NCBI GenBank assembly: GCA_021234155.1
Contig: JAJEKV010000018.1
Coordinates: 14,268,925 to 14,332,924, forward strand
DNA: 64,000 bases
DNA from: Isoetes taiwanensis
Lineage: Eukaryota > Streptophyta > Lycopodiopsida > Isoetales > Isoetaceae
Direction: 5' to 3'
Below are positions 54,872-64,000 of this stretch, piece by piece. Under the pieces are notes generated by a model. That model did not search any database. It was given only the letters and a program-made list of their open reading frames with translations, and was not told the origin of the DNA. The translations under genes and the position numbers were made by a program. Position 1 is the stretch's first letter, and each line of letters starts with the position of its first letter.

Positions 54872-57249
54872 ATGGATAAAATGAGAAAGTCAAAAGCCTC
54901 TTGGCATTCTGAAGTCCATGTGATAGGTATATGCTTGCTTTCAGACTTAGAAAACTTGCCTACCCTTGTCAACTTAGAAATGGGACTAGAAATATGAGCA
55001 AAATTTGGAATATACATCCTAAGGAAACTTGTCATACCAATAAAACTCTTAACCTGCTTTAAATTCTTGGGAGGTGCTAGCTTTTTGAGAGCTTCAATCT
55101 TATCTTGAGCAACTTGAATACCTTGGTTGGATATGTTGACCGGGTTTTTGGCACCCGGTCAACATGAAAAAGAGAAAAGAAAGAGAACCATTGGAAGGGG
55201 GGTCGATTATAAAGCCCAAATGTTGTAAAGGTCTAAGGCACCAAAAAATAAAAAAGGGCCTAGATCTAGTTGTTTAAATTTAAGGGCTTCTAAAGATTTT
55301 TTAGTGGTTGAAGAGGGGTACATTATCTAAGGCTAAGATGAAGAGGCAAGATCAAAGATGGAGATTAAAAAAGGCAAAAATAAAAGGTTGAGATAAAGAG
55401 GCAAGATCAAGGGTGGAGATGAAGGGGTCGAAATTAAAGGTTGAGATGAAGAGGCAAGATCAAAGGTGGAGATTAAGAGGCAAAAATTAAAGGTCAAGAT
55501 GAAAAAGTAATGTTTATAAAAGATTTCTGAGGAGCACGAGCTCCTCCTCTTGCCTTGCTCCAAGTTCTTGGGATGGTGGCAGCTCCTCCTTGAACTGGAT
55601 CAAAGGCCCCTCCATGGTTCAGAGACATGGAGGGACCCTCTTGTATTTGAAGTTTGTACTTATATGAAATTTCTTTGGGCCCAAAGTCATTTGTCATTCT
55701 TCTTCTCTTCAAATCTATTATTTCACACGGATTTCATATTGCAGCATCCAAGGTGATCCTGATTTTTGCCTTTGAGGCCACCTGTTGGGGATTGTGGGAA
55801 AAATCCGCCAACATGATACTTCATGTCCTAGAAGCTGTCCTTTTGATGCAAAAAAGATGCACTTCTTTGGATTTAGATTAACTCCTGAACTCCTGCATAG
55901 AGAACAAATTTTTGCAAGTAGCTCCACATGATTAGTAGAATGAAGAAGAAGAAGAAGAAGAAGGAGATTTTAACGTCACGCCACAAGGCAGCGTCCTATC
56001 GGACAAAGGTCATCTAGATACACCCTGAACTCTTCAGCAGACATTGTTTTGAAAATAACATCTATTGCCCTTTGGAAAGTAGCTGGAGCATTCAGTAAAC
56101 CAAATGGCATTCTTTTCATAGCATATGTACCCCAGGGAGTGATAAATGAAGTCTTTGGCTGATCCTCCTCTTTGATATTGATCTGATTAAACCCTGAAAA
56201 ACCATCTAAAAATGAATACATGTCTTTCCTTGCAACAACATATAGAATTTCTTCTAGAAAAGGCAAAGGATAACAATCTTTTATGGTGTCTTTGTTTAGG
56301 TCTCGATAATTTATACAAATTCTCAAAGCACCATTCTTCTTTTCCACTGGAACAATGCATGACACCCATTCAGGATTAATAATCTCCACAATAACACCTG
56401 CATCCAACATCTTATGCAATTCATCTTTAATTAGATCTAAAAGTGAAGCATTGATCCTCCTTAACTTCTAGAAAACAGGTTTACACCCATCCTTAATTTT
56501 GATTTCAAATTGACATACCTCTTCCTTGACACCAATGAGCTCAGAATAATCCCAAGCAAATACATCACTTCTTTCTTCAAAGAATTTGGTGATCTCTTCC
56601 TTGTTTTGTGTATCAAAGAGATCTCCCACAAACAGAGTTCTTTGCTGGCCATGTTTGTTGATAATGACTTCATTAGTTGCTTCCTCCTGTGATGCATTTA
56701 TGACTAATATAGGACAAAATTCCTTAGCCACGTCTTCATCAAGATCTTCTTCTGGTATAGCTCCTTCAGATAAATATGTCATTAAAGATTCTGCTCCCTT
56801 GGGATATGAGTAATTTTCCAGAAAGTAAAGTAAGCAAGCATTCCCATTACCTGGTTTCTCAGAGACTCCATATCAGCATTCTTGGCCTGATATTCACCAC
56901 TAACCTGTCTGCAAATCAATTGAGAATCTCCATAAATGTGTATGACTGAAATGTCCATAGCCTTAGCTTCTTGGAGACTTGCAATCAAAGCTTTATACTC
57001 TGCTACATTGGAAGTTATTTGGGAAAAGATTCTTCCTACTTTAGCCAAGAGTTTACTGGAAGTATTCTTTAGTATAGCTGCAGATGAAGCTACATTTAAT
57101 TTCTTTGAAATCCCTCCATCAAACCATAGGCACCCTTCCTTACCATTCTCAAAAGGTAGTGCACACTCCCTAACCAAGGGGATCAAATCAATTTTCTTTG
57201 TGCTAGGGGTTGCTAAACTATAAGATCCTAAGGGCTCTTCTATGAGCAT
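54872..57249 (-). pseudogene. pol of the outer element (part before the nested insertion)
   Basis: Reads, in element direction, the end of the protease region, the extra RNase H (CLWFDGGISKKLN, NVAEYKALI, YGDSQLICRQVSGEY), then RT (FAWDYSELIG, IVPVEKKNGALRICINYRDLNK, FLDGFSGFNQI, YLDDL) and the thumb up to SECQEAFDFLI at 54872. Faults: the stretch holding the last RNase H aspartate is deleted near 56795, TAG replaces a codon near 56470, a 60-base filler lies just after YLDDL (55937-56003), and an LTR-like insertion lies at 55134-55812. The same domain order as in the inner element shows the order is a family trait. Confidence 0.85.
55134..55812. mobile_element. solo-LTR-like insertion, 679 bp
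   Basis: Begins TGTTGACCGGG, 9-base loop, CCCGGTCAACA (an 11-bp terminal stem) and ends CCGCCAACA. Flanks are GGATA (55129-55133) and TGATA (55813-55817), a 5-base duplication with one change. Excising it restores the RT sequence seen in the inner element. It contains about three copies of a ~54-bp purine-rich repeat (AGATGAAGAGGCAAGATCAA) at 55336-55505. No coding region. Orientation uncertain. Confidence 0.8.
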
Positions 57250-59222
57250 TTTTTTAATAAAATGTACCTCTTCCTTAAAGCCATAATAACCATCCTGGTT
57301 GTAGATTGTAGCTACTTAGGAACCATTTGAAATGGTGCACCTCCCTTCAGACCAGATTGGCCTAGCATCAACTGTGGCCATCCACCTTCTTCCCAACAAG
57401 AGATCATATATATATCTGTATCTTCTCCCAAATTCTCAAAAGCAACAACAACAAAGTTAGCAGCTACAACAACGCCTTCAGTGTTAACAGGAACTTTGGT
57501 CACAATACCAACTGGTGCTATTTTAGCATTAGAAAAGGATTTTAACAAAACAGATGATCTTTTATCTATCTCGAGCCCACATTTTTTCATAACATGATAA
57601 GGCATGATATTTAGGGGTGATCCACCATCCAGCAACACATTAGAAAAGGAGTACCCTCCTAGAGTAGCTGAACACATAAATGCACCGGGATCTTCCTCAT
57701 TTTGAGCCAAAATAAGATTAATAGCATTTGCAACACCTACACAAGCCACTACCTCACTAAAAGTAGTTTGTTGCAATAATTTTTTCCTATAACTAGGTGC
57801 AATCTTTAACAAGGTAAATAAATCTACACTTACTTTAGAATTTTTCAACAAAACATCTAATTCATCAAGATCTTGATCTCTCTTACCATACTTTTGTTGA
57901 GGAGGTGGAGCTATTTCTTGGGGAGGAACTTCTATAACAGAGGGTGGTGGCAATGTTGACCTCCTTGAATTCTCTGGAACATGTTTATTAGGTTCAGCAG
58001 GCCTATGGGCCTCTCCCATGCTTCTGATTTGTACCACCATTACTTCCTCAGTCTTTGGCATTTCTGTAGCCTGCACAAACCTTATAGAACTAGTAGATTC
58101 AGAAAACCTTACATGGGGAGTTGTCTCAGATTTTTTTTCTCTCTCCTGTTTGGCAAAATACTCTTTGACAGAACACCTAAGATCAGTATGACCAATCTCC
58201 TTGCAAAAAGTACAAACTGGACACTCTCTACCAAAATGACCTTTCTTTTTGCATTTAGAACATATTTGCCAATAGCAAATGTCAGCTGGATGTGAAGTTC
58301 TATTGCAATGGATACATTCAGGATAAGTTTTACCTGCCCTGCTTGCTTTGAGCTCCACAAGTTGTTTGGTCACTTCTGCTAAAGCTTCAGTTACCTTTGT
58401 CAAGTCTGCTTTAACCTCTGAAATTTGAGAATCAACCTCTTCATCTTTGGTTTTTTTCTTTTCTTTATGCACAGCATAGATAGGAACAGAATGGTGAGGT
58501 TCATAAGGACCATCAATGGCATCAGGGTAGAAGGGATCATGATGAAAGCTATTGTGTTTTTCTGGTAGGATAGAAAGCATTTTCGTCAATTCAGTTGTTT
58601 TGGCAAAGACCTTGTAAATGGAATCAAAACCTTCTGCAACTTGAATCTTGATAAGTTTTCTTTTAATTTCTGGTCTAGAAGATAAGCCTTTAATAAAGGA
58701 GGACATAAAAAAAAGTGTGGGGATGGTAACTTGGCATTTCTGACATCTATTCATGAAGGTGCTGAACCTTTCCTTGTATTGACTAACACTTTCACCTGCA
58801 TAAATAGAGAAATTTTGCAATTCATTAACAAGATCCTTGGGAGCAGCAAGCTTTCCAAACCTGTCTAAAAACTTGGTGACAAGATCGTCCCAGGAAGTGG
58901 TTCCCATAAGTTTCTCATAAGTCAGCCAAGCACCAGCTTCACTCTCCTCTTTAAAACACTTCTCAAATTATGAGAACTTGCATCCCTTTTTAAAGCCATA
59001 ATCCCTGTAGTAATCTTCAAAAGTTTTGAGAAAGGTATTAGCACTCATGCTAGAATCAAAAGTAGGCAATGGAATAGGCACATTCAACTCAAACTGGTAA
59101 GGCATACTCTGGAGTAATCCAGTTGAAAAACTTGGGGGAAGAGATCTATCTCTGCAGGGTTCTGATGCTTCCTGGTCTTCTATTGGTTCTTGTTCTGCTG
59201 GAAATTTCTGTTTTGGAGTCAT
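57250..59222 (-). pseudogene. gag and protease of the outer element
   Basis: Starts at ATG 59222 (MTPKQKFPAEQEP). A TAA at 58968-58970 replaces a Glu codon of the gag domain. From 58907 the frame is open through the gag domain and three intact CCHC knuckles (CIHC..H..C, CSKC..H..C, CTFC..H..C near 58190-58330). It continues into protease (LLDGGSPLNIMPYHVM near 57590-57640) without a stop, showing that gag and protease are one frame in this family. A frameshift at a TATATA run near 57412 and a TAG near 57314 end it. Confidence 0.88.
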
Positions 59223-59242
59223 GAGTTCTCAAGATCCAGGTA

Positions 59243-59262
59243 GGATCTCGGTAGGACCTCCA
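59243..59262 (-). promoter_or_regulatory. primer binding site, tRNA-Gln type (outer element)
   Basis: The minus strand reads TGGAGGTCCTACCGAGATCC, three bases from the LTR end. It differs from the inner site at one acceptor base and near the end, still fitting a tRNA-Gln variant. Confidence 0.65.
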
Positions 59263-59265
59263 GAA

Positions 59266-61326
59266 TGTTGACCCTCAACCTGGCTTCAAAAGTCAACCAC
59301 AATAAGCCAACTTGAGTAGGGACCCAAGTTGGGGTTAGGACCTCCAGATCACTTAAGGTGATCAGTTTATGCAAGATAGATCTAGCAAAAAAGCCAAAAA
59401 CTCAAAGTTTCATACCTTTCCCATTTCCAGAAAATGGAACCTTGATTCAAATTGGTGCAGCAATCGATAATGGATTGAATTTTTGGGTCAGATGATTTAG
59501 ACTGGTACAAGAAAGTTGTAGGAATCCAATGGGGAAATCCCTGATCAAGTCAGATCATAATCCTGAGAGATATTCGAGCTTAAAGTAGGGTCAAAAATTG
59601 GTCAATGGCAGTCAAATTGAAAAACAGTGATCAGAAAAATGGAACTAGAGTTTCTGACCACTTTTTTGGAAAGTTTCAAAGCCAATATATCATAAGGGTA
59701 GCAGGGTGTGTGGGCATGAGGTCAGATCTTCATTTGAATACTCAAAGGTATTTTTGCATTCAGATTTGGCAAAATATAGTCAAGAACAGTCAAAACAGAG
59801 TGCAGATTTTTCCAACTCGAGTTGTAAAGGGTATTTTTTGGTTTTTTCAAAGCATATGGGTCTCAGATGTCTCAAGGATTGGTGGCAACTGAACCAAAAG
59901 CAATTAAAGACATAGGGGAATTTTCTGTAAGATTTTTTGAAAGACAAAATTGTTAAGGATCATATCAGAAAGAATTTCTTCAACTTGGCATCAAATTTTC
60001 ATTGATATGAAGGTAATCAACCACAACATTAATGAATATTAGTACTTCAATACTTCAAATGCTGGAAAATATCAATCTCAGGTCATCAAATAATTTTAGA
60101 AGATAAAATCAATCAAATCTCTTTGCATCTGATCGGGGAGGACTCAGAGACTTCAAGAATCCTTCAGGTCATGCTTAGCATTGATCAATGTCAGATTTGA
60201 ACGCTTCGGGCCTCAAAATTGGAGATGCGTAATATGCGTTTGTTCCTTTTAAAGATATAGGTTTGGTTTTTGAGATTCTAAAAATGATCAAGGGTTTGGA
60301 GATTTTGAGACCATATTTTTAGGCTTAATGTGTTTCTTAGATGTAGGAATCCAATAATAGTCATATTAGGAAAATGGAAAATGGAACTTAAGGATTGAAA
60401 AATTGAGGCAATGGGATATAAGTTGATTCCCAAGTTCTAGGGTTAGAGAAGACAAACAATAGTATTTTTTTGGCCATGAAAAACTTCAATGATGGTTAAA
60501 TAAAATATGGTTGAGCGTGATTTGGGGAGAGGGAAAGAACCAAGATTTGGTGCCATATATGCCCGAATATGCCCGTATTTTGGACCTTTAGGAATTTCGG
60601 CCATGGTCCTTTAGGGGTATTATAAATTTATGATGGAAATCTAGCAAGCTTTGAACCATAGGGGAGTGTAGCCATGTGATCCTTCAATTTTGAAGCTGAT
60701 TTGGGGCTATAGTAGGTGGCACAAATACCTAGGCAATGGTTACCATGGGGTAGGAGGAAGAAAACAAGTGATGGTCATGAAGGTGAAAGAATATGGAGTA
60801 AGAAAGAATAGAATAATGGAAACTCAAAAGGATGTGCATGGGTGATGATAGAAAAATAGCTTAATGGTAATATTATGAAAGGAAAAGGAGAATGTGGGTA
60901 GAGAAATATTTGAGATGAACAACTTGGCAAATATGGTAAAGAAGTGAGCACAATGGTCAAATAAAGGCAATTGGAATTAAGACATGAATATAGAGGTGGG
61001 AAAGAAAGAGGGAACCTAGGATTTGGTGCCATGTGTACAGGAATCTTCCAGAATTCTTAACTTCCAAACCTCAAGAAGATGTCTTCCAAACTTCATAACC
61101 CAGATTCTTCTAGAGTATATTCTTGACTAAGCATTTGACCCCAAATAAAATACCTCTTGTGAACTTTTAACTTGAGCTCTTGTTGACCTAGAAGGTAAAC
61201 ATCCTTTGACCTCCATATCAATGTTGAATATCAAGATCTTCCAAAATTTGACCTAGTCTTTCAAAATGACTTGACCTAGCTTGAATGCATAGACCACAAT
61301 TAGCATGTTGCCCTTTGAGGGCAATA
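59266..61326 (-). repeat. 5' LTR of the outer element (2061 bp)
   Basis: Its first bases on the minus strand are TATTGCCC, so the TG end has mutated to TA. It is about 100 bp longer than its partner because the stretch around 60205-60555 has a different sequence. That stretch resembles the LTR at 1762-3655 in inverted coordinates (its 2045-2180). Confidence 0.92.
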
Positions 61327-61331
61327 ACTGA

Positions 61332-61513
61332 GAACATGCAATTTTAGATTGCTTTTTTTAATGTTTTTTTCAACCTTTTATGCTTTTTTCCTTGATGAAT
61401 TACGCTCTATTAATGCACTTGATCTCTTTGCAATCACAAAACCTCTTGAATGCTTACACTGACTGACCCTGAATGCAACTTAGTCTAGTTAGACCTACAG
61501 AGTGGGATATGAT
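61332..61513. other. spacer between two retrotransposons
   Basis: 182 bases of ordinary AT-rich DNA, with no gene or repeat recognised. Confidence 0.5.
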
Positions 61514-63429
61514 TGTTGCCCCCAAAGGGCAACATGCTAATTGTGGTCTATGCATTCAAACTAGGTCAATTTACTTTAGAAGACTAGGTCAAAGTTTGGA
61601 AGACCCTTGGCATTTAACATTGATATGGAGGTCAAAGGATGTTCCTTCTTCAGGTCAACAAGTGCTCGAGGTTCAAATTTACATGAGGTACTTTATTTGA
61701 GGTCAAAATGCTTAGTCAAAAAGTATGCTCTAGAAGATTCTGGGTTATGAAGTTTGGAAGACATTTTTTGAAGATTGGAAGTCAAAGAGTTTGGAAGACC
61801 CCATGGTGCTTGATTTTATCCCTTAGCCATTCTCATCCAATCATTGTTCATATTCTATCTCTATCCATTGAGATTTTCTAGCCATTTCTTCCCACACCCA
61901 TACCCTCCTTTTTGTTTACCCTTGCCTACCTTATTTTGCCTTACCCAAATTTTCCTTTCTCCATTACATCCACATTCCCCATTGCCTCTATACTTTTCTC
62001 ACTTCATATGACATTTGTTTTGCAAATTTCCCTAGCCAAGACCCTTTTGCAAGTCCTTACCATTATGCCATGCCACTTGTATACTTTATGGAATATTCTT
62101 GACCATTATGCCCAAGGACTTAGCATATTCCCAAAGAAAAATTAGGGTTGCCATTGCTAAAGTGATCCACCTCTTCAATTTTCTATAAGTGACCTTTTAA
62201 AACCATGGCCTAGCTTTGCAAAAATAAAAAATACAAAGATATTCCATGGATATACGGGCAAAAATACGAAATCGTGATCGCTATTTTCGAGAAAATACAG
62301 CCAAGAACCCTAAATTTCTGCTTCCACCTCGAATCTCGGCCGGATTTGGCACCAGAGCCCTCGGAATCTACCTATTTTGACCTTCCCACTCTTTATGAAC
62401 CGAATAAACCCATCAATCAAGGCTAAGATTAAGCAAACATTTGAAAACTAAGATAAAACATGGGATTCGACAAAAGGATTTTCTTGAAGGCCCGAAGCGT
62501 TTAAAACCTTACTGTGATCATTGCTGAGCATGACTGGAAGGATTTTGGAAGTCTCTGAGTAATCCCCGATCAAGTCACAAGAGATTTGGTTGGAAATTAT
62601 CTATTGAAACTTTTTATTGACCTGAAGTTGATTTTGAAGTACTGAATTATTATTATCCAACATTATTATGATTGATTTACATTCCTATCAATGAAATTTG
62701 ATGCCTATCTGAAGAAATTATCTCTGTTATGATCCTTTACAATTTTTCCTCTGTTCAAAATTTTATAGAAAATCCCTGAGTACTTTTGATTACCTTTGAT
62801 CCATTTGCCATCAATCCTTGAAGCATCTGGAACCTATATGCCTTGAAAAATCCAAAAAATCCCACTCACAACTTGAGTTAGAAATTTTTGCACTCTGTTT
62901 TGACTATTCTTGACTGTATTTTGCCAAATCCAGTCACAAAAATTACTTTTGCTTATCCAGATGACAATCTGACCATTTGCCTAGATTCCTTATCACCATT
63001 AAAGCACATTTGCTTTGGAGATTCTCAACAACTCGTCTGGCAACTCCAAAATTCCAATCTCTAATCACTGTTTTCAGATTTTGACTGCTATTGACCAAAT
63101 TTTGACTGCACTTTGAGCTCGAATAACTCACAAACTATATTTCTGACTTGGTCAGAAGCTTTACCATTGAGTACCTACATCTTTTCTGACTAAGTCTACA
63201 GTGGTTGACTCAAAAAATCGATTTGCATATCAATACCACAACTGTTTTGACAAAGGTGTCAATTTCTGGAAATGGGAAAGGTACAAAACTTCAAGTTTTT
63301 GGACTTATCATTGAAATTTGCTTGCATAGATTGATCACCTTAAGTGATCTGGAGGTTCTAACCCCAATTTGAGTGAAAGCTCAAGTTGGTTCCTTGTGGT
63401 TGATCCTTAAGCCAGGTTTAGGGTCAACA
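61514..63429 (+). repeat. 5' LTR (1916 bp) of the right-edge element
   Basis: Same subfamily as 6105-8033. The terminal stem TGTTGCCC/GGGCAACA is perfect. Confidence 0.92.
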
Positions 63430-63432
63430 TTT

Positions 63433-63450
63433 TGGAGGTTCTACCGAGAT
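63433..63450 (+). promoter_or_regulatory. primer binding site, tRNA-Gln type
   Basis: TGGAGGTTCTACCGAGAT, three bases after the LTR end, is the same 18 bases as in the inner element on the other strand. Confidence 0.68.
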
Positions 63451-63472
63451 ATCTACCTGGATTTTCGAACTC

Positions 63473-64000
63473 ATGGCTCCAAAACAAAAGTTTCCAGAGA
63501 GAAGGGAACCAATGGAAGATCGGGGAGACTTACGGAACCCTTTAGAGATAGACCTCTTCCCCTAATTTTGCAAGTGGATTACTTCAAAGCTTGCCTTATC
63601 AGTTTGAGTTGAATATGCCTATCCCATTGCCTACTTTTGATTCCAGCATGAGTGCTAATACCTTTCTAAAAGCCTTTGAAGACTATTACAGGGATTTTGG
63701 CTTCAAAAAAGGATGCAAGCTATCACAATTCGAAAAGTGTTTTAAAGAGGAAAGTGAAGCTGGTGCTTGGCTGACTTATGAGAAGCTTATGGGAACCACT
63801 TCTTGGGATGATCTTGTCACCAAGTTTTTGGACGAGGTTTGGAAAAGCGTCTTTGCTCCTAAAGACCTTGTTAATGAGTTGCAAAATTTCTCTATTTATG
63901 CGGTGAAAGTGTGAGCCATTATAAGGAGAGATTTAGTACCTTCATGAATAGATGCCAAAAGTTCAAGTCCTTTGTTCCCACACTCTTTTTGGTATCCTCC
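63473..64000 (+). pseudogene. gag start of the right-edge element, frameshifted
   Basis: ATG at 63473 begins MAPKQKFPE, but the frame shifts within the first 30 codons relative to relatives. From 63591 the gag domain reads YQFELNMPIPLPTFDSSMSA, ESEAGAWLTYEKLMGTTSWDD and KFLD. Near 63833 an insertion changes FLDRFGKL to FLDEVWKS. Near 63900 a base loss ends the frame at GTGTGA, and the GESV motif is broken. The sequence then carries on in other frames to the window end. Full-length Gag cannot be produced. Confidence 0.8.

Larger units (their letters stand above)
40691..61326 (-). mobile_element. outer Ty3/gypsy (Tat-like) LTR retrotransposon, split by a younger element
   Basis: The 3' LTR is 40691-42645 and the 5' LTR 59266-61326. 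Flanking ACTGA (40686-40690 and 61327-61331) is a 5-base target duplication. Without the nested element (45130-54871 plus one TSD) it would be about 10.9 kb. Gene order in element direction: gag, protease, extra RNase H, reverse transcriptase, degenerate RNase H, integrase. Stops, deletions, an inverted segment and two insertions show it is dead. Confidence 0.93.
61514..64000 (+). mobile_element. Ty3/gypsy Tat-like element, 5' part, cut by the window edge
   Basis: The 5' LTR 61514-63429 starts with the 21-base hairpin and ends GGGTCAACA. A three-base gap and the primer site follow, then gag. The remainder lies outside the window, so completeness cannot be judged. Confidence 0.9.

Overview
The window is nuclear DNA of a land plant with a repeat-rich genome. 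Evidence: a three-exon R2R3-MYB gene with the standard 133 bp and 130 bp first exons, GT-AG introns, an F-box fragment, an LRR fragment, RNase H1-like gene copies, and long Ty3/gypsy LTR retrotransposons of a Tat-like plant type. The MYB gene resembles MYB80/MS188 (tapetum and pollen or spore wall regulator), so I infer a vascular plant. A fern or gymnosperm would fit, but the species cannot be read from the sequence.

Layout. 1-1761: intergenic, with a 21-bp tandem repeat. 1762-8033: a shrunken, recombinant Ty3/gypsy element on the + strand. 8066-10823: decayed exons on the + strand ending in an FCP1/NIF-type phosphatase domain. 11590-12159 (-): a possible small gene for an acidic protein. 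12682-15381 (-): a frameshifted, transposase-like gene. 16204-17587 (-): the MYB80-like gene, the only clearly intact host gene here. 17588-24100: decayed pieces (LRR, F-box) and AT-rich repeats. 24113-32795: a satellite block in which two arrays of a 19-bp repeat flank five to six copies of a ~825-bp repeat. 32870-33720: a 157-bp tandem repeat carrying a 322-bp MITE. 34000-38420: a tRNA-derived SINE-like element and two decayed copies of an RNase H1-like gene, one split by an inverted-repeat insertion. 40691-61326: a Ty3/gypsy element (-) with TSD ACTGA, split by a younger one at 45130-54871 (-, TSD ATGGA) and carrying a 679-bp solo-LTR-like insertion. 61514-64000: the 5' LTR and gag of a further element (+) that runs off the edge.

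Main point of interest: the retrotransposon family. All copies share long LTRs (1.75-2.06 kb) whose first 21 bases form a perfect hairpin, a primer binding site matching a tRNA-Gln 3' end, a Gag with three CCHC knuckles, and a polyprotein order of protease, extra RNase H, reverse transcriptase, degenerate second RNase H, integrase. In the known Tat-lineage elements the extra (archaeal-type) RNase H lies between the ordinary RNase H and integrase. Here it sits before the reverse transcriptase, and the ordinary RNase H has lost two catalytic aspartates. The 3' untranslated region carries two conserved hairpins and a duplicated 15-base motif. The most complete copy (45130-54871) has only a few disabling changes, so relatives may have moved recently.
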